Shown here one piece after another: positions 26,526-37,505 of a DNA stretch of 64,000 nt. Positions within the stretch are counted from its first letter, which is position 1, and every line of letters begins with the position of its first letter. The translations under genes and the position numbers were made by a program. The notes under the pieces were generated by a model. That model ran no database searches, was not told the origin of the DNA, and saw only the letters and a program-made list of their open reading frames with translations. This DNA is from Bradyrhizobium elkanii WSM2783 (GTDB lineage: Bacteria > Pseudomonadota > Alphaproteobacteria > Rhizobiales > Xanthobacteraceae), in NCBI RefSeq assembly GCF_000472865.1, contig NZ_AXAP01000038.1, positions 297 through 64,296 of the forward strand. The letters run 5' to 3'.

Positions 26526-28433
26526 ATGTCAGGACGTCATCAATACCATCACGCGCATCACCACGGCGGCAAGAAGCTGTTCGGAACGAAAAGCGACGAC
26601 GATCTTTTCGGGTCGGACCGCAATGACATCATCTTCGGCCTTCGGGGCGATGATCTGATCGACGGAGGCAAAGGCAACGACACGCTGTTCGGTGGAAAGG
26701 GTAACGATGCCCTGATCGGCGGCGAAGGTAATGACCGCCTGTTCGGCGGCCCCGGACGGGATCTGCTGTTTGGTGGCGCCGGCAAAGACGAACTCAGTGG
26801 CGGCGACGGCAATGACAAGTTTCTGTTCCGCAAGGGCATGGGCGTCGACACGATCGAGCACCTCGATCGCGGCGATCGCATCGATATCCGCGACTTCCAT
26901 GTCGCCTCTTTTCAGGCGCTGATCGACTCCGCCCGACAGGTCGGTCACGACGTTCAGATCAGCTTCGGCAACGGCGACAAGCTCGTCATCGAGAATACGC
27001 GTATCTCGAGCCTTCATGCCGAACAGTTCATCATCGCAGATGAAGTCAAGTGTCCGTCAAGCTCGCAGACGCCCTACCTCCTCAGCAGCGACTCCCATGT
27101 CTACACCCAGTCATTGCTGACGGCGGGTGACAGCGTGGGCGGCTACAAGATGGCCGGCATTCCCGACGGGCTTGGCGCATTCGACAATGGCGACGGGACC
27201 TTCACCGTGCTGATGAACCACGAGCTCGGCGGAAACCTGGGCGTCGCGCGCGCCCATGGCGCTACAGGCGCGTTCATCTCGGAATGGGTGTTCGACAAGA
27301 CCACGCTGCAGGCGGTGTCGGGCAAGGACCTCATCCACGACGTCTGGCTCTACGACACGACGACCAACAGCTATGTCGACCACAACGCCGGCAACAGCCC
27401 GGTATCGTTCAACCGATTCTGCTCCGCCGACCTTGCCGATCAGAGCGCGTTCTACAATGCGCAAAGCGGTCTCGGCTTCAACGGCAGGCTCTATCTCAAC
27501 GGTGAAGAGTCCGGTGTCGAAGGGCGGGCATTCGCCCATATCGTAGGCGGCGCGCAGGACGGCAATAGCTATGAGCTCGCCTGGCTCGGCAACATGTCCT
27601 TCGAGAACGTGGTTGCCAATGCGCATACCGGCGACAAGACCGTGGTCGCGGCGTTGGACGATGGCCAGAACGGTCAGGTCTATTTCTATGCCGGCGACAA
27701 GAAGGCAACCGGTAACGCCGTCGAGAAGGCCGGCCTGACCGGCGGCCATTTCTTCGGCATTCACGTCAGCGAGTTGGAAGGCGGGTTGAACAACAACGAG
27801 CCGAACACCGCCTCCCCGCTCGGGACGGACGAGAAGTCGACCTTCTCGATGATCGATCTCGGCGACGTCAGCGGCATGACCGGCGCTCAGATCGATGCGG
27901 CAAGCGAGGCCGCCGGCGTCACCAGCTTCCTTCGTCCGGAAGACGGCGCCTGGGACACGCTCAACCCGAACCGCTTCTACTTCGTGACGACGGACGCCTT
28001 CAATGCTCCGAGCCGGCTGTGGGCGTTGGATTTCAACGATGCCAGCAACCCGGCCGCGGGCGGCACCATCAAGCTGCTGCTCAACGGCACCGAAGGGCAG
28101 CAGATGTTCGACAACCTCACGGTCGACGCGAACGGCAAGATCGTTCTCTGCGAGGACGTCGGCAACAATGCGCATCTCGGCAAGGTCTGGCAGTACGATC
28201 CGGCAACCGACAAGCTGACGCAGCTCGCCGAGCACGATCCGAGCCGCTTCACTTCGGGCGGCGCGAACTTCCTGAGCCAGGACGAGGAATCGTCCGGCGT
28301 CATCGACGTCTCGCACATCCTCGGCTACGCCGGTGAGAACGTCTACCTGATCGATACCCAGGCCCACTTCAACGTCGGCGGCGAACAGGTCGAGGGTGGT
28401 CAGCTACAACTGATCCACCAGTATCTGGTCTGA
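26526..28433 (+). CDS. secreted RTX protein with PhoX-like (DUF839) phosphatase domain
   Basis: This 635-residue protein has a His-rich N terminus (RHQYHHAHHHGG), then six to seven RTX nonapeptides (GGxGND-type, about residues 38-100) that bind calcium, then a domain like PhoX/DUF839 alkaline phosphatases. Family segments include LRPEDGAWDTLNPNRFYFVT and QDEESSGVIDVSHILG, and MNHELGG around residue 238 belongs to the same fold. There is no Sec signal, as expected for a type I secretion substrate. It is followed by its transporter in one operon. RTX repeats at the N terminus are unusual, because they commonly lie near the C-terminal secretion signal. A phosphomonoesterase activity is inferred. 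Confidence 0.85.
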   Translation: MSGRHQYHHAHHHGGKKLFGTKSDDDLFGSDRNDIIFGLRGDDLIDGGKGNDTLFGGKGNDALIGGEGNDRLFGGPGRDLLFGGAGKDELSGGDGNDKFLFRKGMGVDTIEHLDRGDRIDIRDFHVASFQALIDSARQVGHDVQISFGNGDKLVIENTRISSLHAEQFIIADEVKCPSSSQTPYLLSSDSHVYTQSLLTAGDSVGGYKMAGIPDGLGAFDNGDGTFTVLMNHELGGNLGVARAHGATGAFISEWVFDKTTLQAVSGKDLIHDVWLYDTTTNSYVDHNAGNSPVSFNRFCSADLADQSAFYNAQSGLGFNGRLYLNGEESGVEGRAFAHIVGGAQDGNSYELAWLGNMSFENVVANAHTGDKTVVAALDDGQNGQVYFYAGDKKATGNAVEKAGLTGGHFFGIHVSELEGGLNNNEPNTASPLGTDEKSTFSMIDLGDVSGMTGAQIDAASEAAGVTSFLRPEDGAWDTLNPNRFYFVTTDAFNAPSRLWALDFNDASNPAAGGTIKLLLNGTEGQQMFDNLTVDANGKIVLCEDVGNNAHLGKVWQYDPATDKLTQLAEHDPSRFTSGGANFLSQDEESSGVIDVSHILGYAGENVYLIDTQAHFNVGGEQVEGGQLQLIHQYLV

Positions 28434-30337
28434 TGGCGATCATGACGGACGGGCCATTCCCCGTCCGTCACCAAGCCGTGGACTTGCCCTTGGACTTGCG
28501 GAGGCGCGGGTTCTTCCCCGCCTCCGCATCCATGCTTTCAAACCGCGCCCCTCACCTGCAATCTGCGGAGCAATTCCCCGTGATGCCAATCGCGCAAGCA
28601 AACCGTCCTGCCGCGGAATCGGAATTGCGTATAGCGCTAGCATCCTGCCGCGCCGCGCTGATCGCAATCGCGATGTTCAGCGGACTAATCAACCTGCTGA
28701 GCCTGACCGGTTCGCTGTTCATGCTGGAAGTCTATGATCGCGTGCTGCCGAGCCGCAGCGTGCCCACGCTTGTCGGTCTCAGCGTCATTGCAGCCATGCT
28801 GTTCGTCTTCCAGGGTATCCTGGAGCTGACGCGTGGACGCATGCTGCTTCGGATCGGAAACCAGATCGACTGGCGTGTCAGCGACCGCGTCTATGATCTC
28901 GTGATACGTCTGCCGCTCCGCACGCGCGGCGGCGGCGACGGGCTGCAGCCGGTCCGGGACCTCGACACCATCAGGTCGGTGCTATCGGGGGCTGGCCTGC
29001 CGGCGCTGTTCGATTTGCCATGGCTGCCGATCTATCTCGTGATCTGCTTTGCGTTCCACCCGCTGATCGGCGGCACCGTGCTCGGCGGCGCGCTCGTGCT
29101 GGTGATCCTGACGCTGCTCACCGATCGCCTGTCCCGTCGCTCGGTGCAAAGAGCGTCGAACCATGCCGCCGCGCGCAACCGACTCGCCGAGGCGAGCCGA
29201 CGTAACGCGGAAGTCCTGGTTGCGATGGGGATGTCCGCGCGTTTGCTCGCGCGCTGGCGCGAGCTCGGCGATGCCTATCGCCGGCAGCAGAAAATCGCCG
29301 GCGACATCTCGGGCGGTTTCGGCGTCGTCGGACGCATGCTGCGCATAATGCTGCAATCAGCCGTCCTCGCGGTCGGCGCCTATCTCGTCATTCACCAGGA
29401 GGCATCCGGCGGGATCATCATTGCCAGCTCGATCCTGACCGGCCGCGCGCTCGCGCCCGTCGACCTCGCGATCGCCAACTGGAGGAGTTTCGTTGCGGCG
29501 CGTCAGAGTTGGCGGCGTCTCGAAAAACTGCTGGCAGCCATCCCCGCGCCCGCGGCGCAGGTGCCCCTGCCCGCGCCGAGCCGCACGCTGCTTGCGGAAA
29601 AACTGTCCGTCACCGCTCCGGAATTCGAAAAGCTGCTGGCCACCGACGTCAATTTCGTCCTCAAGGCGGGCAGCGCGCTCGGGATCATTGGCGCCAGCGG
29701 ATCGGGAAAATCCTCGTTGGTCCGGGCGCTGGTCGGCGCATGGCCGCCATTGCGCGGTGTCGTCCGACTGGACGGCGCGGCGCTGGAGCAATGGTCCTCC
29801 GAGACGCTCGGAAATCACATCGGATATCTGCCGCAGGACGTCGAGCTGTTCGAAGGCACCGTCGCCGAGAACATCGCGAGATTTGTCCCGAACCCGCCGA
29901 TGGAAATGGTGCTCGCGGCCGCACACGCAGCCGGCGTCCATCAGCTCATCGTCGGCTTGCCGGAGGGATACAACACCCAGATCGGCGAACAGGGCGCGCG
30001 CCTCTCCGCCGGCCAAAGGCAGCGCGTTGCACTCGCCCGCGCGCTGTATGCGGATCCCTTCCTGGTCGTGCTGGATGAACCCAACTCGAACCTGGACGCC
30101 GAAGGCGAAGAGGCGTTGACCCGCGCGATCCTCGCGGTTCGGGCTCGGGGCGGCATCGTCGTGATCGTCGCGCACCGATCGAGCGCGCTCGCCGCCGTCG
30201 ACTTCGTAATGACGATGGCCAACGGCAGGCAGCAAACCTTTGGCCCCAAGGACGAAGTGTTGTCGATGCTGACCCGACGAGAACCACCCCCCGCAGGGCC
30301 ATTCAAGGTCGTTCCTCAAACCGCGGCATCGACATGA
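28433..30337 (+). CDS. type I secretion ABC transporter (PrtD/LapB-like)
   Basis: This 634-residue protein combines a membrane domain (about residues 70-350) and an ABC ATPase domain: Walker A GASGSGKSS (420-428), signature LSAGQRQRVALARAL, Walker B FLVVLDEPNSNLD, and the His switch VIVAHR. This fits the ABC half of type I secretion systems that export RTX proteins. It overlaps the RTX gene by one base (TGATG). The first 49 residues from that ATG are not membrane-domain-like and span a strong hairpin, so translation may really start at 28532 or 28583 (MPIAQANRPAAES). Confidence 0.9.
   Translation: MAIMTDGPFPVRHQAVDLPLDLRRRGFFPASASMLSNRAPHLQSAEQFPVMPIAQANRPAAESELRIALASCRAALIAIAMFSGLINLLSLTGSLFMLEVYDRVLPSRSVPTLVGLSVIAAMLFVFQGILELTRGRMLLRIGNQIDWRVSDRVYDLVIRLPLRTRGGGDGLQPVRDLDTIRSVLSGAGLPALFDLPWLPIYLVICFAFHPLIGGTVLGGALVLVILTLLTDRLSRRSVQRASNHAAARNRLAEASRRNAEVLVAMGMSARLLARWRELGDAYRRQQKIAGDISGGFGVVGRMLRIMLQSAVLAVGAYLVIHQEASGGIIIASSILTGRALAPVDLAIANWRSFVAARQSWRRLEKLLAAIPAPAAQVPLPAPSRTLLAEKLSVTAPEFEKLLATDVNFVLKAGSALGIIGASGSGKSSLVRALVGAWPPLRGVVRLDGAALEQWSSETLGNHIGYLPQDVELFEGTVAENIARFVPNPPMEMVLAAAHAAGVHQLIVGLPEGYNTQIGEQGARLSAGQRQRVALARALYADPFLVVLDEPNSNLDAEGEEALTRAILAVRARGGIVVIVAHRSSALAAVDFVMTMANGRQQTFGPKDEVLSMLTRREPPPAGPFKVVPQTAAST
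28444..28469 (+). promoter_or_regulatory. strong hairpin at the start of the transporter gene
   Basis: Two perfect ten-base arms (GACGGACGGG / CCCGTCCGTC) with a six-base loop lie ten bases after the RTX stop. No T-run follows, so it is more likely an mRNA-stabilising, processing or attenuating structure than a full terminator. It would make the substrate gene more strongly expressed than the transporter genes. Confidence 0.5.
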
Positions 30338-31641
30338 CCGAGAGCACATTTCGCAGCGAAGACCGCAGCCTGCGCCACCATCTGATCGGCGGAATGGTTA
30401 TCGCGCTCGTACTGACCGGCGGCATCGGCGGCTGGGCCGCCACCACGGAATTGTCAGGCGCAGTTACTGCATCCGGATCGGTTGTCGTCGATTCCAATGT
30501 GAAGAAAGTCCAACATCTGACCGGCGGCATCGTTGGAGAATTGCTGGTCCGCGAAGGCGATCATGTTCGCGCCGGAGATACCCTGGTGCGACTCGATGAG
30601 ACCGCGCTGCGGGCCGGCCTTGCCATCTACGCCAAAGGCTTGGATGAGATGCGCGCCCGCAAGGCCCGCCTCAGCAGCGAGCGCGATGGCGCCGAGCACG
30701 TCGTGGTCCCGTCCGAGCTGCTCGATCGCCCCTCGCCGGAGTTCATCACGGCCCTGGACAGCGAACGCCGATTGTTCGAGCTCAGAGCCACCGCGCGCCT
30801 GGGGCAGAAGTCGCAGCTCCGCCAGCGCATCGCGCAGCTCGAAGATGAAATCCGTGGCTACGCCGCCCTGCAGGAGGCCAAGGCGGAGGAGATCGAACTG
30901 ATCCAACGCGAGCTCACGGGTGTACGGACTCTCTGGGAGAAGAACCTGATCCAGATGAGCCGGCTGACGGTTCTCGAGCGCGAAGCCGCGCGCCTCAAGG
31001 GCGAACTGGCGCAGTCGATGGCCGCGACGGCGCAGGTGCGCGGCAAAGTCACCGAAATCGAATTGCAGATCATCCAGATCGATCAGGACCTCAGCAGCGA
31101 GGTCGCCAAGGAGCTGCGCGAGATCGACGGCAAGATCGGAGAATTCATCGAACGCAAGGTCGCAGCGGAGGATCAGCTCAAGCGGGTCGACATCCGCGCC
31201 CCTCAGAACGGGATCGTGCACCAGCTCAGTGTCCACACGGTCGGCGGCGTGGTCAGCCCGGCCGAGCCGGTCATGCTGATCGTGCCGGAGGCCGATCTTC
31301 TGACCGTGGACGCCAAGATCTCGCCTGGAGACATCGATCAGCTCCATGTCGGAGAGGCGGCGAACCTGCGGTTCTCCGCTTTCAACCAGCGCACCACGCC
31401 GGAAATCCAGGGCACGATCAGCCGCATCTCGGCAGACGTGACATCGGACCAGCGCACCGGCCAGAGTTTCTACACCGCACGGGTGGCGATCACGCCCGAG
31501 GAGCTGGCGCGATTGGGAGACGCGAGACTTCTGCCGGGAATGCCGACCGAAATCTTTGCCAAGACCCATGATCGCAGCGTGCTGTCCTATTTCATCAAGC
31601 CGCTGTCCGACCAGATCGTCCGGGCTTTCCGCGAGCGCTGA
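30334..31641 (+). CDS. type I secretion membrane fusion protein (HlyD family)
   Basis: This 435-residue protein starts at an ATG overlapping the ABC gene stop (ATGA). It has one N-terminal membrane span (GMVIALVLTGGIGGWAATTE), lipoyl half-motifs (SVVVDSNVKKVQHLTGGIV and VDIRAPQNGIVHQLSVHTVGG), and a long coiled coil in between. The C-terminal end follows the HlyD/PrtE pattern. It links the ABC transporter to an outer-membrane TolC-like channel that is not encoded here. Together the three genes form a dedicated export system for the RTX protein. Confidence 0.93.
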   Translation: MTESTFRSEDRSLRHHLIGGMVIALVLTGGIGGWAATTELSGAVTASGSVVVDSNVKKVQHLTGGIVGELLVREGDHVRAGDTLVRLDETALRAGLAIYAKGLDEMRARKARLSSERDGAEHVVVPSELLDRPSPEFITALDSERRLFELRATARLGQKSQLRQRIAQLEDEIRGYAALQEAKAEEIELIQRELTGVRTLWEKNLIQMSRLTVLEREAARLKGELAQSMAATAQVRGKVTEIELQIIQIDQDLSSEVAKELREIDGKIGEFIERKVAAEDQLKRVDIRAPQNGIVHQLSVHTVGGVVSPAEPVMLIVPEADLLTVDAKISPGDIDQLHVGEAANLRFSAFNQRTTPEIQGTISRISADVTSDQRTGQSFYTARVAITPEELARLGDARLLPGMPTEIFAKTHDRSVLSYFIKPLSDQIVRAFRER

Positions 31642-31715
31642 ACAATCTTGCTGATCGGTTCAGCGGAGTAGCGGGTCCGGGGGCGATCCGCGAGGCATCG
31701 AGCCGTTGCGCAGGC

Positions 31716-32466
31716 CTACTCGACCGGGTGTCCGATCATTGCCGAGAGTTCGCGCACGACCCGGTCCGACATCTGGCCGGTCACCGGCAGCTTGCGGTCG
31801 CGCTCGAATTTGGCGATTGCGGTCTGGGTGTCGGAACCGATGGTGCCGGTCGGCTTGAGCTGGCCGTAGCCATATTCGGTGAGCGCCCGCTGCACCGCTG
31901 CGATACGCTTCGATGTCGCACTCTGGGTGGTCTCGCCGCGCGAGGGGATCGGCGCAGGCGGCCGGATGACATTTGCCGGAGCCGGCGGGGCTGAAGTCGA
32001 CTTCAGCACGAGATTGGTCATCGGGTCGGAAGTCTTGGGATCGGGAGTCTTGGAATCGGAAGTCTTGGAAACAGAAGCCTTGGAGTCGGAGGTCCGCGGT
32101 TCCGCCCTTGGTTCGGCAGGCTTCGCAGGCTCGGCGGGTTTTGCTTCCACCGGCTGAGATTCAACCGGACGCGCAGCCGCCTCGACAGGTCGCGAACGCG
32201 GCAGCGGGCTGGTGACGGCGGGAGCCGGCGGCGGCAGCGTCACGACCGAACCGAACATCGGCGATGGATGACGGCCGGCCTGCAGGAACAGCGCATTGGT
32301 GACGATGGCAATGACGGCGCCGGCCGCGAGCACGGCGGCGACCGTGTCCTTCGGACTGTGCAGCAGCACGCGCATCACGAGGCCGCGCTCTTCCTCGGCT
32401 TCGATCGCAACCGCCTGCGCGCCACGACGGCGGCGGCGCGGCATCTCGTCATCGTCGGCGACTTTT

Positions 32467-32474
<8 letters not shown>
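31716..32474 (-). CDS. peptidoglycan-binding-domain protein with repeat linker
   Basis: This 252-residue protein has an N-terminal cytoplasmic part rich in Arg (PRRRRRGAQAV), one membrane span at about 45-66 (VAAVLAAGAVIAIVTNALFL), then a Pro/Ala/Glu linker with repeated TSDSK-like units. A C-terminal peptidoglycan-binding domain (about 190-250; VQRALTEYGYGQLKPTGTIG and FERDRKLPVTGQMSD) follows. The linker can span the periplasm while the domain binds the wall. Its stop is followed by a long gap; its start overlaps the downstream end of the kinase gene by eight bases, so the two are co-transcribed. Confidence 0.85.
32026..32100 (-). repeat. tandem repeat, five units of 15 bases
   Basis: Five in-phase 15-base units of the form TCGGAAGTCTTGGAA encode the pentapeptide repeats (KTSDS, KTPDP and similar) in the linker of the peptidoglycan-binding protein. 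Units differ at one to four positions. Because 15 is a multiple of three, gain or loss of units keeps the frame, so linker length can vary between strains. Confidence 0.8.
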
Positions 32475-34338
<1,864 letters not shown>

Positions 34339-34700
34339 CTTGGACTCACCGTGTCAGAGTGAACTTAAGCGAACGCTAAGGCACAGCGCCCGGCCGCCAG
34401 ACTCCGTGCATTCGCACGGCTTTTGCACATCACAGCGGGCGCATTTGGCGCGGATGGTGAACGCAAGGTTTCCGCGATCGATAACCTTATGGTTTCGAAA
34501 TGGTGGATAGACCGGGCTCGTGCTGCTCGCCGGCATCAATCGAAAATTTACAGCGAATCAACGCGCCCGCGCATTTCGGCACGCATTTTCCGCGAATTTT
34601 CGACGATTTAACTTCAAGGCAAACACTTGCGCTTTATTGACCGCTGCTAGTCACGTGCGAATTGCGGATCAACCGCAAACGAAGATGACGGGGTCGCGAG
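34339..34700. other. intergenic region, divergent promoters
   Basis: About 360 bases separate the divergent kinase and DUF5330 genes. It is richer in A and T than its surroundings (for example around 34540-34640). I see no credible small gene; it probably contains the promoters of both flanking genes. Confidence 0.35.
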
Positions 34701-35087
34701 ATGTTTTTCCTGCTGCGCATGGCATTCTGGCTCGGGCTCGTGCTCGTGCTGCTGCCAAGGGACAAAACACCTGAATCGGAAAAGCTGCCGCAGATCGGCG
34801 CCGCCGAAGCCGTGCAGGCGGCGACCGCTGCTGTCAGCGACATGGGCCAGTTCTGCAAGCGCCAGCCTGCGGCTTGCGAGGTCGGCGGCCAGGCTGCGAC
34901 CGTGATCGGTCAGCGCGCCACCGACGGTGCAAGGAAAATCTATCAGATCATCATCGACAAGAAGTCGCCGGACCACACCGGCTCGATCGGCTCGCCTGAG
35001 GATGCCGAGGTCGCCCTGGTTGCGTCCCGTGACACCCTGACGGCCGACGACCAGGCCATCGAATGGCGGCCGCCGCCCGCGCCGTGA
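34701..35087 (+). CDS. DUF5330 membrane protein
   Basis: This 128-residue protein has an N-terminal membrane segment (MFFLLRMAFWLGLVLVLLP) that is characteristic of DUF5330 proteins. It is followed by a soluble part with ATAAVSDMGQFCKRQPAAC, in which two cysteines may form a disulfide in the periplasm. The end is charged and probably disordered. DUF5330 is widespread in Rhizobiales and of unknown function. SufE follows 85 bases downstream. Confidence 0.82.
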   Translation: MFFLLRMAFWLGLVLVLLPRDKTPESEKLPQIGAAEAVQAATAAVSDMGQFCKRQPAACEVGGQAATVIGQRATDGARKIYQIIIDKKSPDHTGSIGSPEDAEVALVASRDTLTADDQAIEWRPPPAP

Positions 35088-35172
35088 CCGCAAAATAAGC
35101 CGGAACCGGCTGCATTTTCATCGCATTCGGCCGCCCGCGACCCTATATAACGATCGGAGTGATGGGACGCGG

Positions 35173-35610
35173 GTGACGATGACGATCGACGAAATCAGGG
35201 AGAATTTCTCGCTGCTCGACGAGTGGGACGACCGGTACCGGTACGTCATCGAACTCGGCCGCACCCTTGCGCCGATGCCGGAAGAAGAGCATTCGGCGGC
35301 CAACAAGGTGCAGGGTTGCGCGAGCCAGGTCTGGCTCTCCAGGAAGATCGATCACGCCGCCAACGGCGAGCCGCGGCTGCATTATCTCGGTGACAGCGAT
35401 GCGCATATCGTGCGCGGCCTGATCGCGATCCTGCTCACGCTGTATTCGGACCGCACGCCCAAGGAAATCCTGGCGACGGATGCGGCCGCGATCTTCGATG
35501 AGTTCGGGTTCCGCGATCACCTGACGCCGCAGCGCTCCAACGGATTTCGCTCGATGATCGAGCGTATCCGCTCGGACGCACGTGAGACGCTCGCGACTAC
35601 CGCTTCCTAG
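35173..35610 (+). CDS. sufE: SufE, sulfur acceptor for iron-sulfur cluster assembly
   Basis: This 145-residue protein is SufE, which accepts persulfide sulfur from the cysteine desulfurase SufS and stimulates it. The conserved catalytic cysteine lies in KVQGCASQVWLS, and the family's start (IDEIRENFSLLDEWDDRYRY) and length match. The start may be at 35173 or the methionine two codons later. The rest of the suf operon is not near, which is common in Rhizobiales. Confidence 0.93.
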   Translation: MTMTIDEIRENFSLLDEWDDRYRYVIELGRTLAPMPEEEHSAANKVQGCASQVWLSRKIDHAANGEPRLHYLGDSDAHIVRGLIAILLTLYSDRTPKEILATDAAAIFDEFGFRDHLTPQRSNGFRSMIERIRSDARETLATTAS

Positions 35611-35634
35611 CCCTTCATTTTTGACGGGCTTTCT
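35609..35634. terminator. likely terminator between convergent sufE and mucR
   Basis: A five- to six-base stem (TAGCCC / GGGCTT) with a loop of about 11 bases starts at the sufE stop codon and is followed by TTC. It lies between the convergent sufE and mucR genes. The stem is weak. Confidence 0.35.
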
Positions 35635-35651
35635 TCACGCAAATCGGAACG

Positions 35652-36065
35652 TTACTTCCGCTTCCGCTGCTGCTGACCGAGACCCATCTTCTTGGCAAGT
35701 TGTGAGCGCGCCACCGCATAGTTCGGCGCGACCATCGGATAGTCGGCCGGCAGTCCCCATTTCTCCCGGTATTGTTCCGGCGTCATGTTGTACTGCGTGC
35801 GCAGGTGACGCTTCAGCGACTTGAATCGCTTGCCGTCTTCCAGGCAGACCAAATATTCTGATGTAACCGATTTCTTCACGGACACCGCAGGCTTGGCCGG
35901 CTCGAGCGGCGCCTCGGTCCGTCCGCTGGCAACCCGCATCAGCGCGGCATGCACCTGGCTGATCAGGTTGGGAATCTCCGAGGCCTGGGTCGGATTGTTG
36001 CTGAGATAGGCCGATACGATGTTGGCGGTCAGTTCGACAGGGCTTTTGCCGGTGGCATCGGTCAT
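35652..36065 (-). CDS. MucR/Ros-family transcriptional regulator
   Basis: This 137-residue protein is a Ros/MucR regulator; such proteins bind AT-rich promoter DNA and control exopolysaccharide, motility and cell cycle genes in rhizobia. The N-terminal oligomerisation region is followed by CLEDGKRFKSLKRHLRTQYN and MTPEQYREKWGL. The zinc-finger ligands are only partly conserved: C-x2-D-x9-H, and the usual second histidine region (HLTTHH in Ros) reads HLRTQY. The end is basic (GLGQQQRKRK). It is a single gene with about 180 bases of promoter region before the hypothetical gene. Confidence 0.92.
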   Translation of the reverse strand: MTDATGKSPVELTANIVSAYLSNNPTQASEIPNLISQVHAALMRVASGRTEAPLEPAKPAVSVKKSVTSEYLVCLEDGKRFKSLKRHLRTQYNMTPEQYREKWGLPADYPMVAPNYAVARSQLAKKMGLGQQQRKRK

Positions 36066-36247
36066 CGCGCAACCTTCTCTTGAGGCTTGGACGTTGGCAA
36101 AGGGGCAGGACCGCAGACAATATCGAGCTACGCCAATACATCAGCGGAGCCCCGCATTACTTGCCAAATATGAGCGGATTACCGGGAATCTAGCAAGAAC
36201 GACGCGGCTTTATTTTTCAAGACGCGCGATTGCAAGTATTTCCCGAT

Positions 36248-37180
36248 CTATGACGAACGCTGCTCGAGATGCGACCGCAGCTCGTCGATGGAGGCGAAGC
36301 GCATCATGCCTTCCGGCATCTGCGCCTCGATCGAACCGTCGGAATAGAGCGAATAGGCCATGCCGTCGACGACGCCCGATTTCAGCACCGTCACCGGCGG
36401 CTGCTCCTGCGGCTGCGGCGGACGACGGTCGGCCAACGGCGCGCTGGAGCTCTCGCCTGGGGTCGAGGGCATGCGGGGCGCGCGGCGCGGCGGAAGGTCG
36501 GACGGTCGCTGCCGCTCCGGTCTCGGCCAGTTGTCATCGAAGTTCACCTGCTGCGACTCGCCCGATTCGGCGGCCGGCGCCAGTGGATTCGAACGCGGCT
36601 CCGGCGAGAGCATGTCGGGCGTCAAAGGCTCGCCTGTGCGTGGCTGGGCCCGTTCACGCTCCTTGCGCGTGGAGGAGAACATCAGGTTGCGCCGCTTGGG
36701 ACCTGCCGGGCCAACCTCCGACGGTTCCGCACCTGGCGGCAACTCGTTGCGGGCACGATCGCGCGCGGCAGCCTCGTGATACCAGGGCGGCGGGGTGGCA
36801 CCGGCCGCCGCGGGTCCCTCCGGCTCACCGTCCCCAGAACCGTCTGCCGCTAGTTGACCGCGCCTGAACGGGAAGCCCCCCTCGGGCGCAGCCGCAGCAC
36901 GCGGCGCAACGGGTGGCAGCGGGAATTCGTGGTGCGGCTCTTCGCGGAGCGCCTCTTCAGGCACCCCGGTGCCCAGGCGCCGGGCGAGATTCCGCAGCTC
37001 CCGGACATTGAGCCAGAGGCCGAACATGATCAGGCCGGTGCAGAACCCGAACACACCGGAGAGAATCAGCGTGCTGCCGACGCTGAATTCCTTGTATTGA
37101 ATGCCATAGCCGATCGCCAGCAGGCCCGCCAAAAGCAGGCCAAAACCCGCGACCAACATCCCGACCATCATCAAACTCAC
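36248..37180 (-). CDS. two-span membrane protein with long disordered tail
   Basis: This 310-residue protein starts with two membrane spans (MVGMLVAGFGLLLAGLLAIG and GSTLILSGVFGFCTGLIMFG, about residues 3-57). About 180 residues rich in Pro, Glu, Arg and Ala follow, with little predicted structure, and then a small conserved C-terminal region (VLKSGVVDGMAYSLYSDGS to the end) that looks folded. I recall similar genes in Bradyrhizobium; the function is unknown. The topology suggests a membrane-bound scaffold with a cytoplasmic tail. Confidence 0.7.
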   Translation of the reverse strand: MSLMMVGMLVAGFGLLLAGLLAIGYGIQYKEFSVGSTLILSGVFGFCTGLIMFGLWLNVRELRNLARRLGTGVPEEALREEPHHEFPLPPVAPRAAAAPEGGFPFRRGQLAADGSGDGEPEGPAAAGATPPPWYHEAAARDRARNELPPGAEPSEVGPAGPKRRNLMFSSTRKERERAQPRTGEPLTPDMLSPEPRSNPLAPAAESGESQQVNFDDNWPRPERQRPSDLPPRRAPRMPSTPGESSSAPLADRRPPQPQEQPPVTVLKSGVVDGMAYSLYSDGSIEAQMPEGMMRFASIDELRSHLEQRSS

Positions 37181-37505
37181 CCCCGAAAACCGCGCTGAAT
37201 CTACGCGCCGGCCCCCTATTCCACGATACCGTCATATTATGTGCATCGCCAACCAACAATTCCGGAGACGGTTCCTATCCGGATCTTGAACAGGATTACC
37301 GCTCCGTTCGCCTCTCAGGACAGCCGGCCGGCAACGCGCCCCCCGTAGATTTACCGGCTACGAATTGATGCCAAATTGCTGCGACGCATCAGTAAATTAC
37401 GCCACAATTCCCAATTACTCGTTAGTGGAACTGCGCTATATGGATGCCGGGGAATGAGGCCCTAAAGCGCCACCAGGGCCGAGGGACGCCGGGTCACCAA
37501 TAGCC
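37181..37505. other. intergenic region, divergent promoters
   Basis: About 325 bases separate the hypothetical gene from the divergent glycosyltransferase gene. I see no credible gene or strong hairpin. It is AT-richer around 37330-37440, as expected for promoter DNA. Confidence 0.35.

Noticed and set aside
26640..26830. Regularly spaced repeats that might be a CRISPR array
   Set aside because: They are 27-base coding repeats of the RTX nonapeptides, in frame, without spacers.
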